Positions 36,874-46,369 of a stretch of DNA of 64,000 nucleotides are shown piece by piece. The notes under the pieces were generated by a model, which was given only the letters and a program-made list of their open reading frames with translations, was not told the origin of the DNA and did not search any database. Each line of letters begins with the position of its first letter. Position 1 is the first letter of the stretch. Source of the stretch: RFSX01 sp965248155 (GTDB lineage: Bacteria > Bacteroidota > Bacteroidia > Chitinophagales > Saprospiraceae); the NCBI GenBank assembly GCA_965248155.1, contig CBDFIO010000001.1, positions 558,001-622,000 of the forward strand, in the 5' to 3' direction. The position numbers and the translations under genes were made by a program.

Positions 36874-36972
36874 CTCATCATAGATGATGTTGGTGAGTTG
36901 ATGCTTGAGAGCATCTCCATTTAATATGTGAACAACTTGACGGATTAAAATACTTATTTGAGTATGTAAATT

Positions 36973-37004
36973 AAAAAAGCCCTGAAGAAAAACGCTTCAG
37001 GGCT
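36973..37004 (-). terminator. Intrinsic terminator after M43 protease gene
   Basis: Minus-strand stem AGCCCTGAAGCG ... TTCTTCAGGGCT followed by TTTTTT. It ends transcription of the protease gene at 37025-39469. Confidence 0.88.
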
Positions 37005-37024
37005 CGATAAAGATATATTTCAAT

Positions 37025-39469
37025 CTATTTCAAAACCGTAAATTTCTTAACGATTCGTTCATTTCTACTTATCAGTTGCATGATATAAACTCCTGATTCT
37101 AACTCTGTAATATCTACAGGAATTGTTTGCTTCCCAAGAGAAGTTGTAATCGTCTTATTCTTGACCAGCTTACCAGCTGTATTCACAATGTATAATTCAG
37201 CATCGTTTTCTTGAGCTGAAGTGATATCAATATTTATAATGTCAAATGCTGGATTCGGGAATAGATTGACTTTTTCAAACATTTGCACATCGATCTTTTC
37301 TTCCAGTGTAGAGGCTAGTATTGTTTCACTTCCTCTTGATCCAGAATTACTGCAACCACTCATAAATACATCATCGATATATACTCTATCTCCATTATTA
37401 GAGGCATCGCATCTAAATCTAAATCGGGCAGTTGAAGAGAATGTACCTGTTATTAGGACAGATTTAAATTCTCTGGTACCATTTGAAAAATCAGTACCCC
37501 TGGCCCAACTTATAAGTGTAGAATATGTGGCTCCTCCATTTGCTGAATATTGCAACCAAAAATCTTCACCATTTTCCATACTTGCAGTAACAAAAGTGAA
37601 GTCAATTGTGACTTCGCTGAATGCTGCTAAGTTCAGATTATCGGTAGACATCGTAGAGGAATTGGTATTGTCTCTTAATCTTACGCATCGATTTTCACTA
37701 TATGCATAAGCGGCATTATTGGCACTTCTTCTGCAATCAGAACCTCCATCATTCCATAATCCCCATCCTGAATCAAAAGTGTTATTCTCAATGGTTTGGC
37801 TAGTGCAGCCACCACTACATGGGTCACAATCAAGGCCACCACAATCAACACCGGTTTCATTACCGTTCTGAATGCCATCACTACAAGTTTGACATGCGTG
37901 ACAATCAGGACCACCGCAATCAACGCCCGTTTCATTACCGTTCTGAATGCCATCACTACAAGTTTGACATGCGTGACAATCAGGACCACCGCAATCAACG
38001 CCCGTTTCATTACCGTTCTGAATGCCATCTGAACATGTAGGACATGCGGGACAATCAGGACCACCGCAATCAACACCGGTTTCATTACCATTTTGAATGC
38101 CATCTGTACATGTTGGACCACCTCCACCGGCATTAACACAGAAATTTGTTACTTCTGAACTTCCAAAAGCTCCTCCAGAAGCGAGTGTGTTTCCACCATC
38201 ATCTACTAAAGAGTAAGAACCATTACCATAAGCGCAACAAATACCGTCTCCATAACTGTCGAAAATAGTATAGTCATAACATCCATCTGCAAGACAAAAA
38301 TCTTCAGTTACAGTTGATCCATCAGGTAGACTTCCATAAGTACCACCAGATGCTACCGTATTGCCTCCACTATCAACAAGTGTCCAACTTGTTTCTTCCG
38401 GATAGTTATCAAGTATAATCGTCATCGTAACTTCAGTACCACTACAAGGAGGGCATACAGGACAATCAGGACCACCGCAATCAACGCCGGTTTCGTTTCC
38501 ATTCTGAATGCCATCACTACATGTTGGAGGTGTGCCATTACCGCATCCATTTGAATTAAGTAGACTTTCTCTTGCGCCTCCGGTATCAAAAATGGCACGC
38601 ATTCTGGTTTTCTGACCGTCAGTATATAGATTCATACAAGCATCATTCGAATAGTCCATATAATTTTCGACCATATCTACAGTACCACACGAAACATGTC
38701 CCGTAGCACATCCACCATTTGATGCATCTGAAGTTGGAGTGTCACTAACAAAGTCATCAAAATTACAATTGCCATCGCCCCAGATATGTCTGAGATTCAA
38801 CCAATGTCCTACTTCATGCGTAGCTGTTCTTCCAAGATCAAATGGGGCAGTAGCTGTTCCTTCATTTCCTACATAAAGGTAGTCACAGACGATTCCATCT
38901 GTTGATGGTGACCCTCCTGGAAACTGAGCATAACCCAGGAGTGTTCCACTAAGATCACATACCCAGAAATTTAAATAATCAGCGGCTGGCCAGGCATCTT
39001 TTCCTCCAGAAGCATCAAACTTGACATTATCGTTACTTGAAAATGACGTTACGGATGTAGATGTTCTTGTGATTCCTGAAGTTGCATTCCCATTTGGATC
39101 AACAGAAGCCAGACAAAACTCGATTTCTGTATCAGCTGCTTGAGGCCAGGTTCCGTTTGCATCGCTGTTTTGTCGACGAAAATCTTCTGTTAAGATTGTG
39201 ATTTGAGATTGAATTTGGGAAGTGCTGAGATTTTCAGATGCTGTATTATATACAACATGCACAACAACGGGTATTGAAATGATTCCGTTGACAGCTTTGT
39301 CAGGATTCTTAACAATATGTTGAGTTGCTCGCTCTATCGTTTTTATATTGTTATAAAACTTGGGATCCTCCTGAATTTGGTGATTTAAATGTTCCATAGA
39401 TCCACAATTTCTTTGGGCTTTTAAACTTACTGAACATAATATGACAGCAAGACATAGTAATAATCTCAT
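37025..39469 (-). CDS. M43 (pappalysin-like) metalloprotease with CSDG repeats and T9SS domain
   Basis: An 814-residue secreted protein. Signal peptide 1-18; an M43-type protease domain with the zinc motif HEVGHWLNLRHIWGD (about 217-231) and a downstream Met-turn candidate MVENYMDYSNDACM. Next are a CSDGIQNGNETGVDCGGPDC unit, a domain with TSWTLVDSGGNTVASGG and TIFDSYGDGICC, four tandem 25-residue copies of the CSDG unit (about 455-555), a carbohydrate-binding-like domain, and a type A T9SS sorting domain (NLFPNPAFDIINIDI, ESGVYIMQLI). It probably degrades proteins outside the cell. Intact, with its own terminator. Confidence 0.9.
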   Translation of the reverse strand: MRLLLCLAVILCSVSLKAQRNCGSMEHLNHQIQEDPKFYNNIKTIERATQHIVKNPDKAVNGIISIPVVVHVVYNTASENLSTSQIQSQITILTEDFRRQNSDANGTWPQAADTEIEFCLASVDPNGNATSGITRTSTSVTSFSSNDNVKFDASGGKDAWPAADYLNFWVCDLSGTLLGYAQFPGGSPSTDGIVCDYLYVGNEGTATAPFDLGRTATHEVGHWLNLRHIWGDGNCNFDDFVSDTPTSDASNGGCATGHVSCGTVDMVENYMDYSNDACMNLYTDGQKTRMRAIFDTGGARESLLNSNGCGNGTPPTCSDGIQNGNETGVDCGGPDCPVCPPCSGTEVTMTIILDNYPEETSWTLVDSGGNTVASGGTYGSLPDGSTVTEDFCLADGCYDYTIFDSYGDGICCAYGNGSYSLVDDGGNTLASGGAFGSSEVTNFCVNAGGGGPTCTDGIQNGNETGVDCGGPDCPACPTCSDGIQNGNETGVDCGGPDCHACQTCSDGIQNGNETGVDCGGPDCHACQTCSDGIQNGNETGVDCGGLDCDPCSGGCTSQTIENNTFDSGWGLWNDGGSDCRRSANNAAYAYSENRCVRLRDNTNSSTMSTDNLNLAAFSEVTIDFTFVTASMENGEDFWLQYSANGGATYSTLISWARGTDFSNGTREFKSVLITGTFSSTARFRFRCDASNNGDRVYIDDVFMSGCSNSGSRGSETILASTLEEKIDVQMFEKVNLFPNPAFDIINIDITSAQENDAELYIVNTAGKLVKNKTITTSLGKQTIPVDITELESGVYIMQLISRNERIVKKFTVLK
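37815..38115 (-). repeat. Four tandem 75-bp coding repeats
   Basis: Four consecutive 75-bp units encode T-C-(S/T)-D-G-I-Q-N-G-N-E-T-G-V-D-C-G-G with a cysteine-rich end. Two central units are identical in DNA. A fifth unit stands apart near 38460-38525. Each unit has four Cys, suggesting small disulfide-bonded modules. Confidence 0.88.
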
Positions 39470-39886
39470 ACTTATTTAATTTGTATTTATTGTTAAAAAA
39501 TAAATGACATCCAATTGGGCAACTAAAGGCGAATATTGTTCTGTGTGTGGATAATTAATAAAATATTACCCTGAATTTTACGGGGTGTAAAGATTCGTTA
39601 GTAAAATATTGTACTAGTATAGCAAACAATCTTTCGTATTCCAAATAATCATTTATGAAATATTACCTAACTGTAAAATATGAGGGTAAATACCAATAGT
39701 TTAATGAACATAAGCCAAATAAAATTCAGGGTATTACCTGAGTAATAAAATATTACCCTATGAGGATATGCGAAATTTGCACAAGCTGCTTTTGTATTAT
39801 ATTCTACTAATAAAAATGCTAACAGAATCTGGCATTAAAAACCAAATATCCTTCAGAATTAATGACTGAAATTTGCTGAAACGAAA
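39470..39886. repeat. Intergenic region with repeated TATTACC motifs
   Basis: A 417-bp AT-rich spacer upstream of the protease gene. TAATAAAATATTACCCT occurs twice exactly (39556-39572, 39743-39759); AAATATTACC recurs at 39658-39667, and CAGGGTATTACCTG at 39727-39740 is nearly palindromic. These may be protein-binding sites for the protease promoter. No gene or RNA was recognised. Confidence 0.55.
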
Positions 39887-42800
39887 TTAGTTGTCAATCC
39901 ATAAAGCATCAATGTTCAAATCCCTGATCAGTTGATTTAATCGTGGGATATCTGTATTAATTCATTCATTATACTGATCTAATAAACCATCTATTTGACC
40001 GGTCAACCCATTCCTAACTTCTATCATTTGGTTTGTAGGCGGATGATCGCCAAATTGAGACAGACTATTCAAGTGGGCCAGCTTATTTGTTAATCTTATC
40101 GGATAATTTAAAGGATCTTGCCCGCTTTTATTTTTGGTCTGATAAAGTGATTTTTCTATGTCACTCAATAAAGAATCAATTTTTTCTAACTCTATCTTGA
40201 TTGTGTCTCCTTTTTCAAAGCGTTTAGAGAATCCGTTCATTTGTTTTTTGATACCTCTGATCTCAATAATAGCTTCATGAGCTTCACTAACTTTATCATT
40301 GACCGATTTTATAAAATCAAATTGATCCTGCATCTCATCTTGGGTCAAACCATTTCTAGGGTCTGCGAGAATTTCGAATTCGCTGGATTTTGTGGATCCG
40401 TTTAATGTCAGAGATAGAATGTATTTACCAGGAACAGCTTTAGGACCTGCCATCGATCCTGACCACATCACCATGCCATCAAATCTTTTTGCATTAGGAT
40501 ATCGCATATTCCAATTAAATAGATTTGATCCTTCTTCAGCTTTTAATACATTTTCCTTCTTGGCTTTGTTACTGTAATGTTTTATTGTGTCTCCTGAAGC
40601 ATCCGTAATTAGAATAGATAAACTATCTTTTTCTTTGTCATAAGATTTAAGATAATAATAGGCCTCAAGTCCTGCAGCGTGGTTGATCCCGGCACCTTTA
40701 ACATTTTTATTCTGACGACCTCTAAGTCTGTGTGTTGGCATTGGATTGAACAAATGAAAATCATCTTCTTCATTAATATTTTCAAGTTGATGCAAAACAG
40801 TCAAATCATCTATTAACCAAAGAGATCGACCTTGTGTGGCCGCGATTAGATTATTATCTTTTATTGCCAAATCAGTAACAGGAACTATGGGAAGATTCAA
40901 CTGAAAAGGATTCCATTGATCTCCATCATCAAATGAGATATACGTTCCAGATTCCGTACCTGCATATAAGATTCCTTTTTTAATAGGATCAGCTCTTACT
41001 ACTCTTGTGAAATGTTCGTCTTCAATTCCAGTAACTATTTTTTGCCAAGTCTTGCCATAATCTTTAGTTCTATAGATATAAGGCTTGAAGTCACCGGCTT
41101 TATAAAGTATTCCCGCCACATAGCAGCCGGCATCATCATTTGGATCCGGCTCAATAGAATTGATCATCAACCATTTGGGCATAGATGCAGGTGTAACATT
41201 GTCCCAATCTTCTCCACAATTCTGTGTCACATGAATAAGGCCGTCATCTGATCCTACCCAAATTACACATTCTTGAACCGGGGATTCCTGAGCTGCAAAT
41301 ATGGTACAGTAATATTCAACACCAGTATTGTCCTTTGTAATAGGACCTCCGCTGGCGACCAATTTTTCGGGATCATTTCTTGTCAGATCTGGGCTGATCA
41401 ATTGCCAGCTTTGCCCCTCATCTGTACTTAAGTGTACATGGTTGGAACAGGTATATAATTTCTTCGGATCATGTTTTGAAAAGAATACCGGAAAGTTCCA
41501 TTGGAAGCGATACTTCATCCCTTCAGCTCCATGGCCCATCGGATTATCGGGCCAGACATTTATTGCGCGCGAAATACCAGTACTGTGATCTCTTCTTGTC
41601 AGATACCCACCGTAGGATCCCCCATAAACAATATCGTTGTTGAGTGGGTCAATGGCTATATGAGCAGATTCTCCGCCGGCAGTACTTTCCCAGTCTGATT
41701 CACCAATTGAGCTACCAAAAGATCTGTGTGCAATTCTTACTGTAGAATTATCTTGTTGCGCAGCATAAATCCGATAAGGAAAATGGTTGTCGGTTGTGAC
41801 TCGGTAAAATTGTGCTGTAGGCTGGTTGTGATATGTGCTCCATGTTACTCCACCATCATAAGTGACTTGTGCACCTCCATCATCACCAATAATCATTCTT
41901 TTCGAGTTTGAGGGATCAATCCAGAGATCATGATGATCTCCGTGAGGAGCACGAAAGCGTTGAAATGTTTTTCCACCATCCTTCGATCTGTGATAAGATA
42001 CATTGACCACATAAACTTTGTCTTCGTCTTCAGTATCGGCATAAATCCTGCTATAATACCACGCACGTTGTCTGAGCGAACGATCACTGTTCATTAATTT
42101 CCATTTTTTACCACCATCATCAGACCTGAAAACCCCACCTTTATCATTTTCTATAATCGCCCATATCCGATTCGAATTTTGGGGGGAGACGCAGATACCA
42201 CTAAATTCCCCAATCTCCTTCAGGAAGTCCTTCGTTAGAAGATATATTTGCCCAACTCTCTCCGCTATCCGTACTTTTCCAAATCCCGGATCCTTCTCCT
42301 CCACTAGACAGACTATAAGGTGTTCTTCTTATATTCCAGGTAGAGGCATACATAATTCTTGGATTATTAGGATCTAAAACAAGGTCTACTGCACCAGCAT
42401 CTTCGTTTGCGAATAAGACTTGTGTCCAATTGTCACCACCATCTGTGCTTTTATAGATTCCTCTTTCAGAAGACGCCGCAAAGAGATTTCCCATAACAGC
42501 AGCATAAACGATGTCGGGATTTTGTGGATGTGTTCTTATTCTTGAAATATGTCTTGACTCTAGCAAGCCTTTTGACTCCCAAGTTGCACCAGCATCTTCC
42601 GATCGCCATACACCATAGCCAAATGAAACATTACCTCTTACAGTTTTTTCACCGCCACCTGCGTAAATAACGTTTGGATCTGAATCATTAACATGGATTG
42701 CTCCGATAGAACCTCCAAAAAAACCATCAGAAATATTTTTCCAAGATCTTCCTCCATCTTTTGTTTTCCATATTCCTCCTCCTGTGGCACCGAAATAAAA

Positions 42801-42986
42801 AAGATTATCCTGGTTTTTAACACCGCTTACAGCACAAGAACGGCCTCCTCTCCAGGGTCCGATACTTCGCCATTCGACAGCATCATAATAGGATTCATCA
42901 ATAACACTTTGCGTATTAGATTCAGGAACTGATAAAAAGAAAATTGGAATGAAAAGAAAAATTGCGAACAGTTGATTGTATCTCAT
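39887..42986 (-). pseudogene. Sortilin/VPS10-like beta-propeller exoprotein, frameshift plus in-frame TGA
   Basis: The first 261 codons encode a signal peptide (LFAIFLFIPIFFLSVP) and BNR/Asp-box propeller repeats (GGIWKTKDGGRSWKNI, GVWRSEDAGATW, SGIWKSTDSGESW), ending by a shift at 42203-42205, where one extra T breaks DWGISGICVSP. The next frame carries the remaining 750 or so residues (GGVFRSDDGGKKWKLM, more Asp-boxes, then RLRGRQNKNVKGAG and a helical end). A TGA at 39962-39964 cuts off INTDIPRLNQLIRDLN and ALWIDN, which run to 39887. A large two-propeller surface protein, now broken at two points. Confidence 0.85.
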
Positions 42987-43099
42987 GTCGGTGGATTTAA
43001 AAGTTGATTTTACGTTTTCATGAAAATAAGAAAAGAAGAATAGTTTTTAATCCTTATCTGCTCATGAAGATTAATATATTTTATTTTTCGATTTTTAAA

Positions 43100-43648
43100 T
43101 CAGATGTGTTGTTCCCTGTTAATTTCATAGACTACACAATGGGATAGGGTAGGATTATCTGTAAGGAGAGGATGCTCAAACACGCCAATCGGAGCCATTC
43201 CGATTTTATTCATAATATGAATTGAAGCTTTATTAATTTCAGGAGTTATGGATCGTACAGAGCTCAGTTTTAATTCTTTAAATCCATAATCGAGGCAAGA
43301 CCTTGCTCCTTCAGTAGCTAGTCCTCGATTCCAATAATGCTTATTCAGTCGCCACCCGATATCTATACATGGTGTAAATGGTGATTCAAAATTTTGGAAT
43401 GCTAATCCGATGAAACCAATTAATGTATCATCTTTTAAATGATCAATTGCAAAGTAGGTATAGCCTTTTTTACGATATTGTTTTTGCATTCGAATAATAA
43501 AAGAAACAACTTCTTCTCTTGTATAACACCGTGGAAAATACTTCATAACATCAGGGTCACTGTTTATTTCATAGAGTAATTCAATATCAGAGATTTGCCA
43601 ATTTCTGAAACCAAGATTATCTGATTGAAATATATACTGTTCAGGCAA
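43100..43648 (-). CDS. GNAT acetyltransferase (RimJ/RimL type)
   Basis: A 182-residue acetyltransferase. Segments of the Acetyltransf_3 type are seen: LGFRNWQISDIELLYEINSD, FPRCYTREEVVSFI, FIGLAFQNF, then the acetyl-CoA-binding strand and loop DIGWRLNKHYWNRGLATEGA and SIHIMNKIGMAPIG. It uses acetyl-CoA to modify an amine on a protein N-terminus or small molecule; the substrate is unknown. It lies 9 bp downstream of the broken VOC gene. Confidence 0.85.
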   Translation of the reverse strand: MPEQYIFQSDNLGFRNWQISDIELLYEINSDPDVMKYFPRCYTREEVVSFIIRMQKQYRKKGYTYFAIDHLKDDTLIGFIGLAFQNFESPFTPCIDIGWRLNKHYWNRGLATEGARSCLDYGFKELKLSSVRSITPEINKASIHIMNKIGMAPIGVFEHPLLTDNPTLSHCVVYEINREQHI

Positions 43649-43657
43649 ATTATAATG

Positions 43658-44033
43658 TTATGTGGTTTTATAGAATTCGGACTCGTTTACAACAAGAGTT
43701 GTTAGTTCCACTGTATGTCCGTCTGGGTCTTTTGTATATATAGAATGAAAATAGTGGTGATCCTGGAAGTTGTATTCCATACCTAATGCTTTGTATTTTT
43801 CTTCAGCATGTTTGAACATTTTATTGCTGACATTGAATGCGTAGTGATCAATAATTACATTTTTTGAATCCAAATCCAGTTTTGCCAGCTAATAGAAAAA
43901 TCGGAACGCCATTCCATTTCTTAGGTACATACTTTTCAAGATTAAAAATTGCACAATACCAATTGACAGTTGCTTCTAAGTCTTTCACTCTGATAGCAAC
44001 ATGATCTAAACAACTGAGATCGATTTTTTCCAT
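43658..44033 (-). pseudogene. VOC (glyoxalase-like) protein, frameshifted
   Basis: Two overlapping frames together give a VOC-fold protein of about 125 residues. The first has LSCLDHVAIRVKDLEATVNW and KKWNGVPIFLLAGKTG; the second SKNVIIDHYAFNVS, HYFHSIYTKDPDGHTVELTT. One extra T in the TTT at 43872-43874 (minus strand) separates them: without it the text reads GKTGLDSKNVIID. Metal-site His and Glu lie on opposite sides of the shift, so neither piece is functional. Confidence 0.8.
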
Positions 44034-44052
44034 TTTATTTTTTGCTTGAAAA

Positions 44053-44088
44053 GAAGTCGTGTGTTTCTTTTTTGAAACACACGACTTC
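44053..44088 (-). terminator. Hairpin terminator after flotillin-like gene
   Basis: A perfect 15-bp stem GAAGTCGTGTGTTTC / GAAACACACGACTTC with a 6-base loop, followed on the minus strand by TTTTC. It lies between the flotillin end (44108) and the VOC gene. Confidence 0.75.
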
Positions 44089-44107
44089 TAATAAATACCG
44101 TAAATGC

Positions 44108-45650
44108 TTATTCTTCAGAATCTTCTATATTTTGAACAGGGTCTTCCTTTTGTCTATTGTTTTTGACTAGCGCTTCTGGAAGACTCATACCACTTTGCTC
44201 TAAGAAGTCATTCAATTGTGGCATCATGCTATACAATCCCTGAACGAAGTTTCCTACTCCTTTTCCGGATCCATTATCATAGACCACTACTTTATCAATA
44301 TCGAGGTCTTTAATAGCTCCGGTCTGTATTTCTGCGAGCTCAGTTAATTTGTCAATCATAAGGTAACCAATAGCACTTTGTGGATCGCCTTTAGCTGCTT
44401 CAACCAATTTTCGGAATCCTTCTGCTTGTTTGGTCAATAATGCTTCCTGACCTTTGGCTTGAGCCAAATATTTTGCAAGAATAGCATCTGCTTCACCTTT
44501 CGCAGTTTCTCTCTGTCTTTCAGCTTCAGCTTGTGCAGCAATAACTGCTTTCTGCTTTTCTATATCTGCTATTACAACTTCATCAGCTTGGCGTTTTGCC
44601 AATTCCATTTTAGCTCTCGCATCTTCGGCTTCTTTTTCAGCGATGTAAGATTCTTCTAAGGCCTTGGCAGAGGCTACTTTTTGAGCTGCTGTTGATTGTC
44701 TTTCAGCTTCAGCTACTTCAATATCTTTTTGAGCATTCGAATTTGCAATTTTGATATTCGCGATATTCTTACCGTCAGTGGCAACTGCTTGAGCATCAGC
44801 CTCACCAATTTCCGCCTTTGAATTGGCTTTCAGCGATACTTATTCTTTGCTTTTGTAGTGCTTCTGCTTCGCCGATCTCCGCAAGACTATTTGAGTCTGC
44901 TACTTGTACTCTTTGTGACTGATTAGCTTCTGCTTCTCCCACTTCAGCTCTACTATTAGCATCAGCAACCTTAATTCGCTGATCTTGTTGTGCTTCTGCA
45001 TGTCCAATAGCTCCTGTTCTTTCTTCATTTGCTACTTTGACTTTTGCATCGTTAATAGCTTTCGCTGCTGCCTCTTTTCCCAAGGCATTGATATAACCTG
45101 ATTCATCCTGAATATCAGTAACGTTTACATTTATTAATTCAAGTCCAATTTTGTGTAGCTCTTTACCAACTGTTGTATAGACAGATTCAACAAATTTGTC
45201 TCGATCAGTATTTAACTCTTCAATATCCATATTTGCAATGACCAATCTCATTTGTCCCATAATTATATCATGAGCCAATGATCTGATAGAAGGTCTATCC
45301 AAGCCCAGCAGTCTTTCAGCGGCAGCAATCATTAAGTTTGGCTTATTGCTGACACCTACAGTAAATTGAGCCGGAACGGATACACGGATGTTCTGCTTAG
45401 ATAAGGCATCCTGGAGATTGACATCAATACTTATAGGCGTCAAGTCTAAATATCTATAGTCCTGAATAACCGGCCAAACAAAAGTGGCACCACCGGCATA
45501 ACATTTTGCTGATTGTTCTCCATCTGTCTTACCGTATACTACAAGAATCTTGTCTGATGGACATCTCTTATAGCGACTGATAAAGAACAATAACAACAAT
45601 AAAGAAACAAATAGAATAAAACCTGATAGAATTAAAATTTCAGTTGTCAT
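44108..45650 (-). pseudogene. Flotillin-like SPFH protein, frameshifted
   Basis: An N-terminal membrane segment (ILSGFILFVSLLLLLFFI), an SPFH domain (PISIDVNLQDALSKQNIRVS to VNVTDIQDESGYI), then a long Ala/Glu-rich coiled coil of flotillin type (GEAEANQSQRVQVADSNSLA). At 44825-44826 one extra C breaks it: RISIAESQ then a stop. The other frame gives ESNSKAEIGEADAQAVATDG and continues with DARAKMELAKRQADEVV and NFVQGLYSMMPQLNDFLEQS to 44108. The full protein would be about 514 residues. It forms a pair with the NfeD-like gene (17 bp upstream), as in YqiJ/YqiK. Confidence 0.87.
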
Positions 45651-45667
45651 GTGTTTATAGTTTAGAT

Positions 45668-46204
45668 TTATTTTTCATCTTTTTGTACCAGAGCATAGTC
45701 TCCATCAATATCAATTACATGTATTTGCTCTCCGGTTTTAATTTCTGATCCATCATTTGATTTTGCTTTCAACTCACGCATTGCACCATTGATTTCTACA
45801 TTGATAATTCCCGAACCAGTCCCAGCAGGAAGTCTTAAGTAAACTTCTCCTTTTTGAAAGAGTGCATCGTCCATTGACCAATTTACATTCTTCTCATTTC
45901 GTAGTAATAACTTGAGGAGGTAATTCAATAACGCGAAAGCCAGAATACCACTTATAATTCCAATGCTTACAGCAAGGCCAACATGTTTATTACTGACAAG
46001 CAAAACTTTTATTACCCATGAGGAAACAGAAATAAAAGTGAGGAGTCCTTTAACTACTCCTAATCCTCCAGAATCAGTTTCAACTTCGCTTGATCCTAAA
46101 TCAATATCAACATCTAGATCTAGTCCCCCAATCAGGGATAATAAAAGCATCAAAATTAATATGCCTCCTGCGAAGATAGAAACCCATGTGAGGACTGTGA
46201 TCAT
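45668..46204 (-). CDS. NfeD-like (YqiJ-type) membrane protein
   Basis: A 178-residue protein with an N-terminal membrane helix (about 5-25), two further helices (about 51-95) and a C-terminal OB-fold-like domain (about 115-175): KGEVYLRLPAGTGSGIINVE, INGAMRELKAKSNDGSEIKT, GEQIHVIDIDGDYALVQ. NfeD-type OB domains are partners of SPFH proteins. It is the first gene of a pair with the flotillin-like gene. The gene itself is whole although its partner is broken. Confidence 0.82.
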   Translation of the reverse strand: MITVLTWVSIFAGGILILMLLLSLIGGLDLDVDIDLGSSEVETDSGGLGVVKGLLTFISVSSWVIKVLLVSNKHVGLAVSIGIISGILAFALLNYLLKLLLRNEKNVNWSMDDALFQKGEVYLRLPAGTGSGIINVEINGAMRELKAKSNDGSEIKTGEQIHVIDIDGDYALVQKDEK

Positions 46205-46369
46205 AGTATTTAGTTTTGATTATAAAGGAAAACAATCTGTTAAGAAAATCTTAATATATTAACGAAGAAAACAGCATATCGAGTTCCAAAATGATACAAC
46301 GTTCGTCTTGTTTTTACTATGATTAATCGGAAATGGATTCTTTTCTAATTATTATTGACTGATGAGCGG

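Noticed and set aside
37815..38115. Regular 75-bp repeats resembling a CRISPR or satellite array
   Set aside because: The units are coding, in frame within the protease gene, have no unique spacers, and there are no cas genes.
37819..38139. Open frames on both strands across the repeat block of the protease gene
   Set aside because: They are side effects of repeated coding DNA with few stops; composition is repetitive and no independent start signals are seen.
24183..39964. Alternative genetic code (stop reassignment)
   Set aside because: In-frame stops are of all three kinds and each also ends intact genes nearby, so mutation is simpler.
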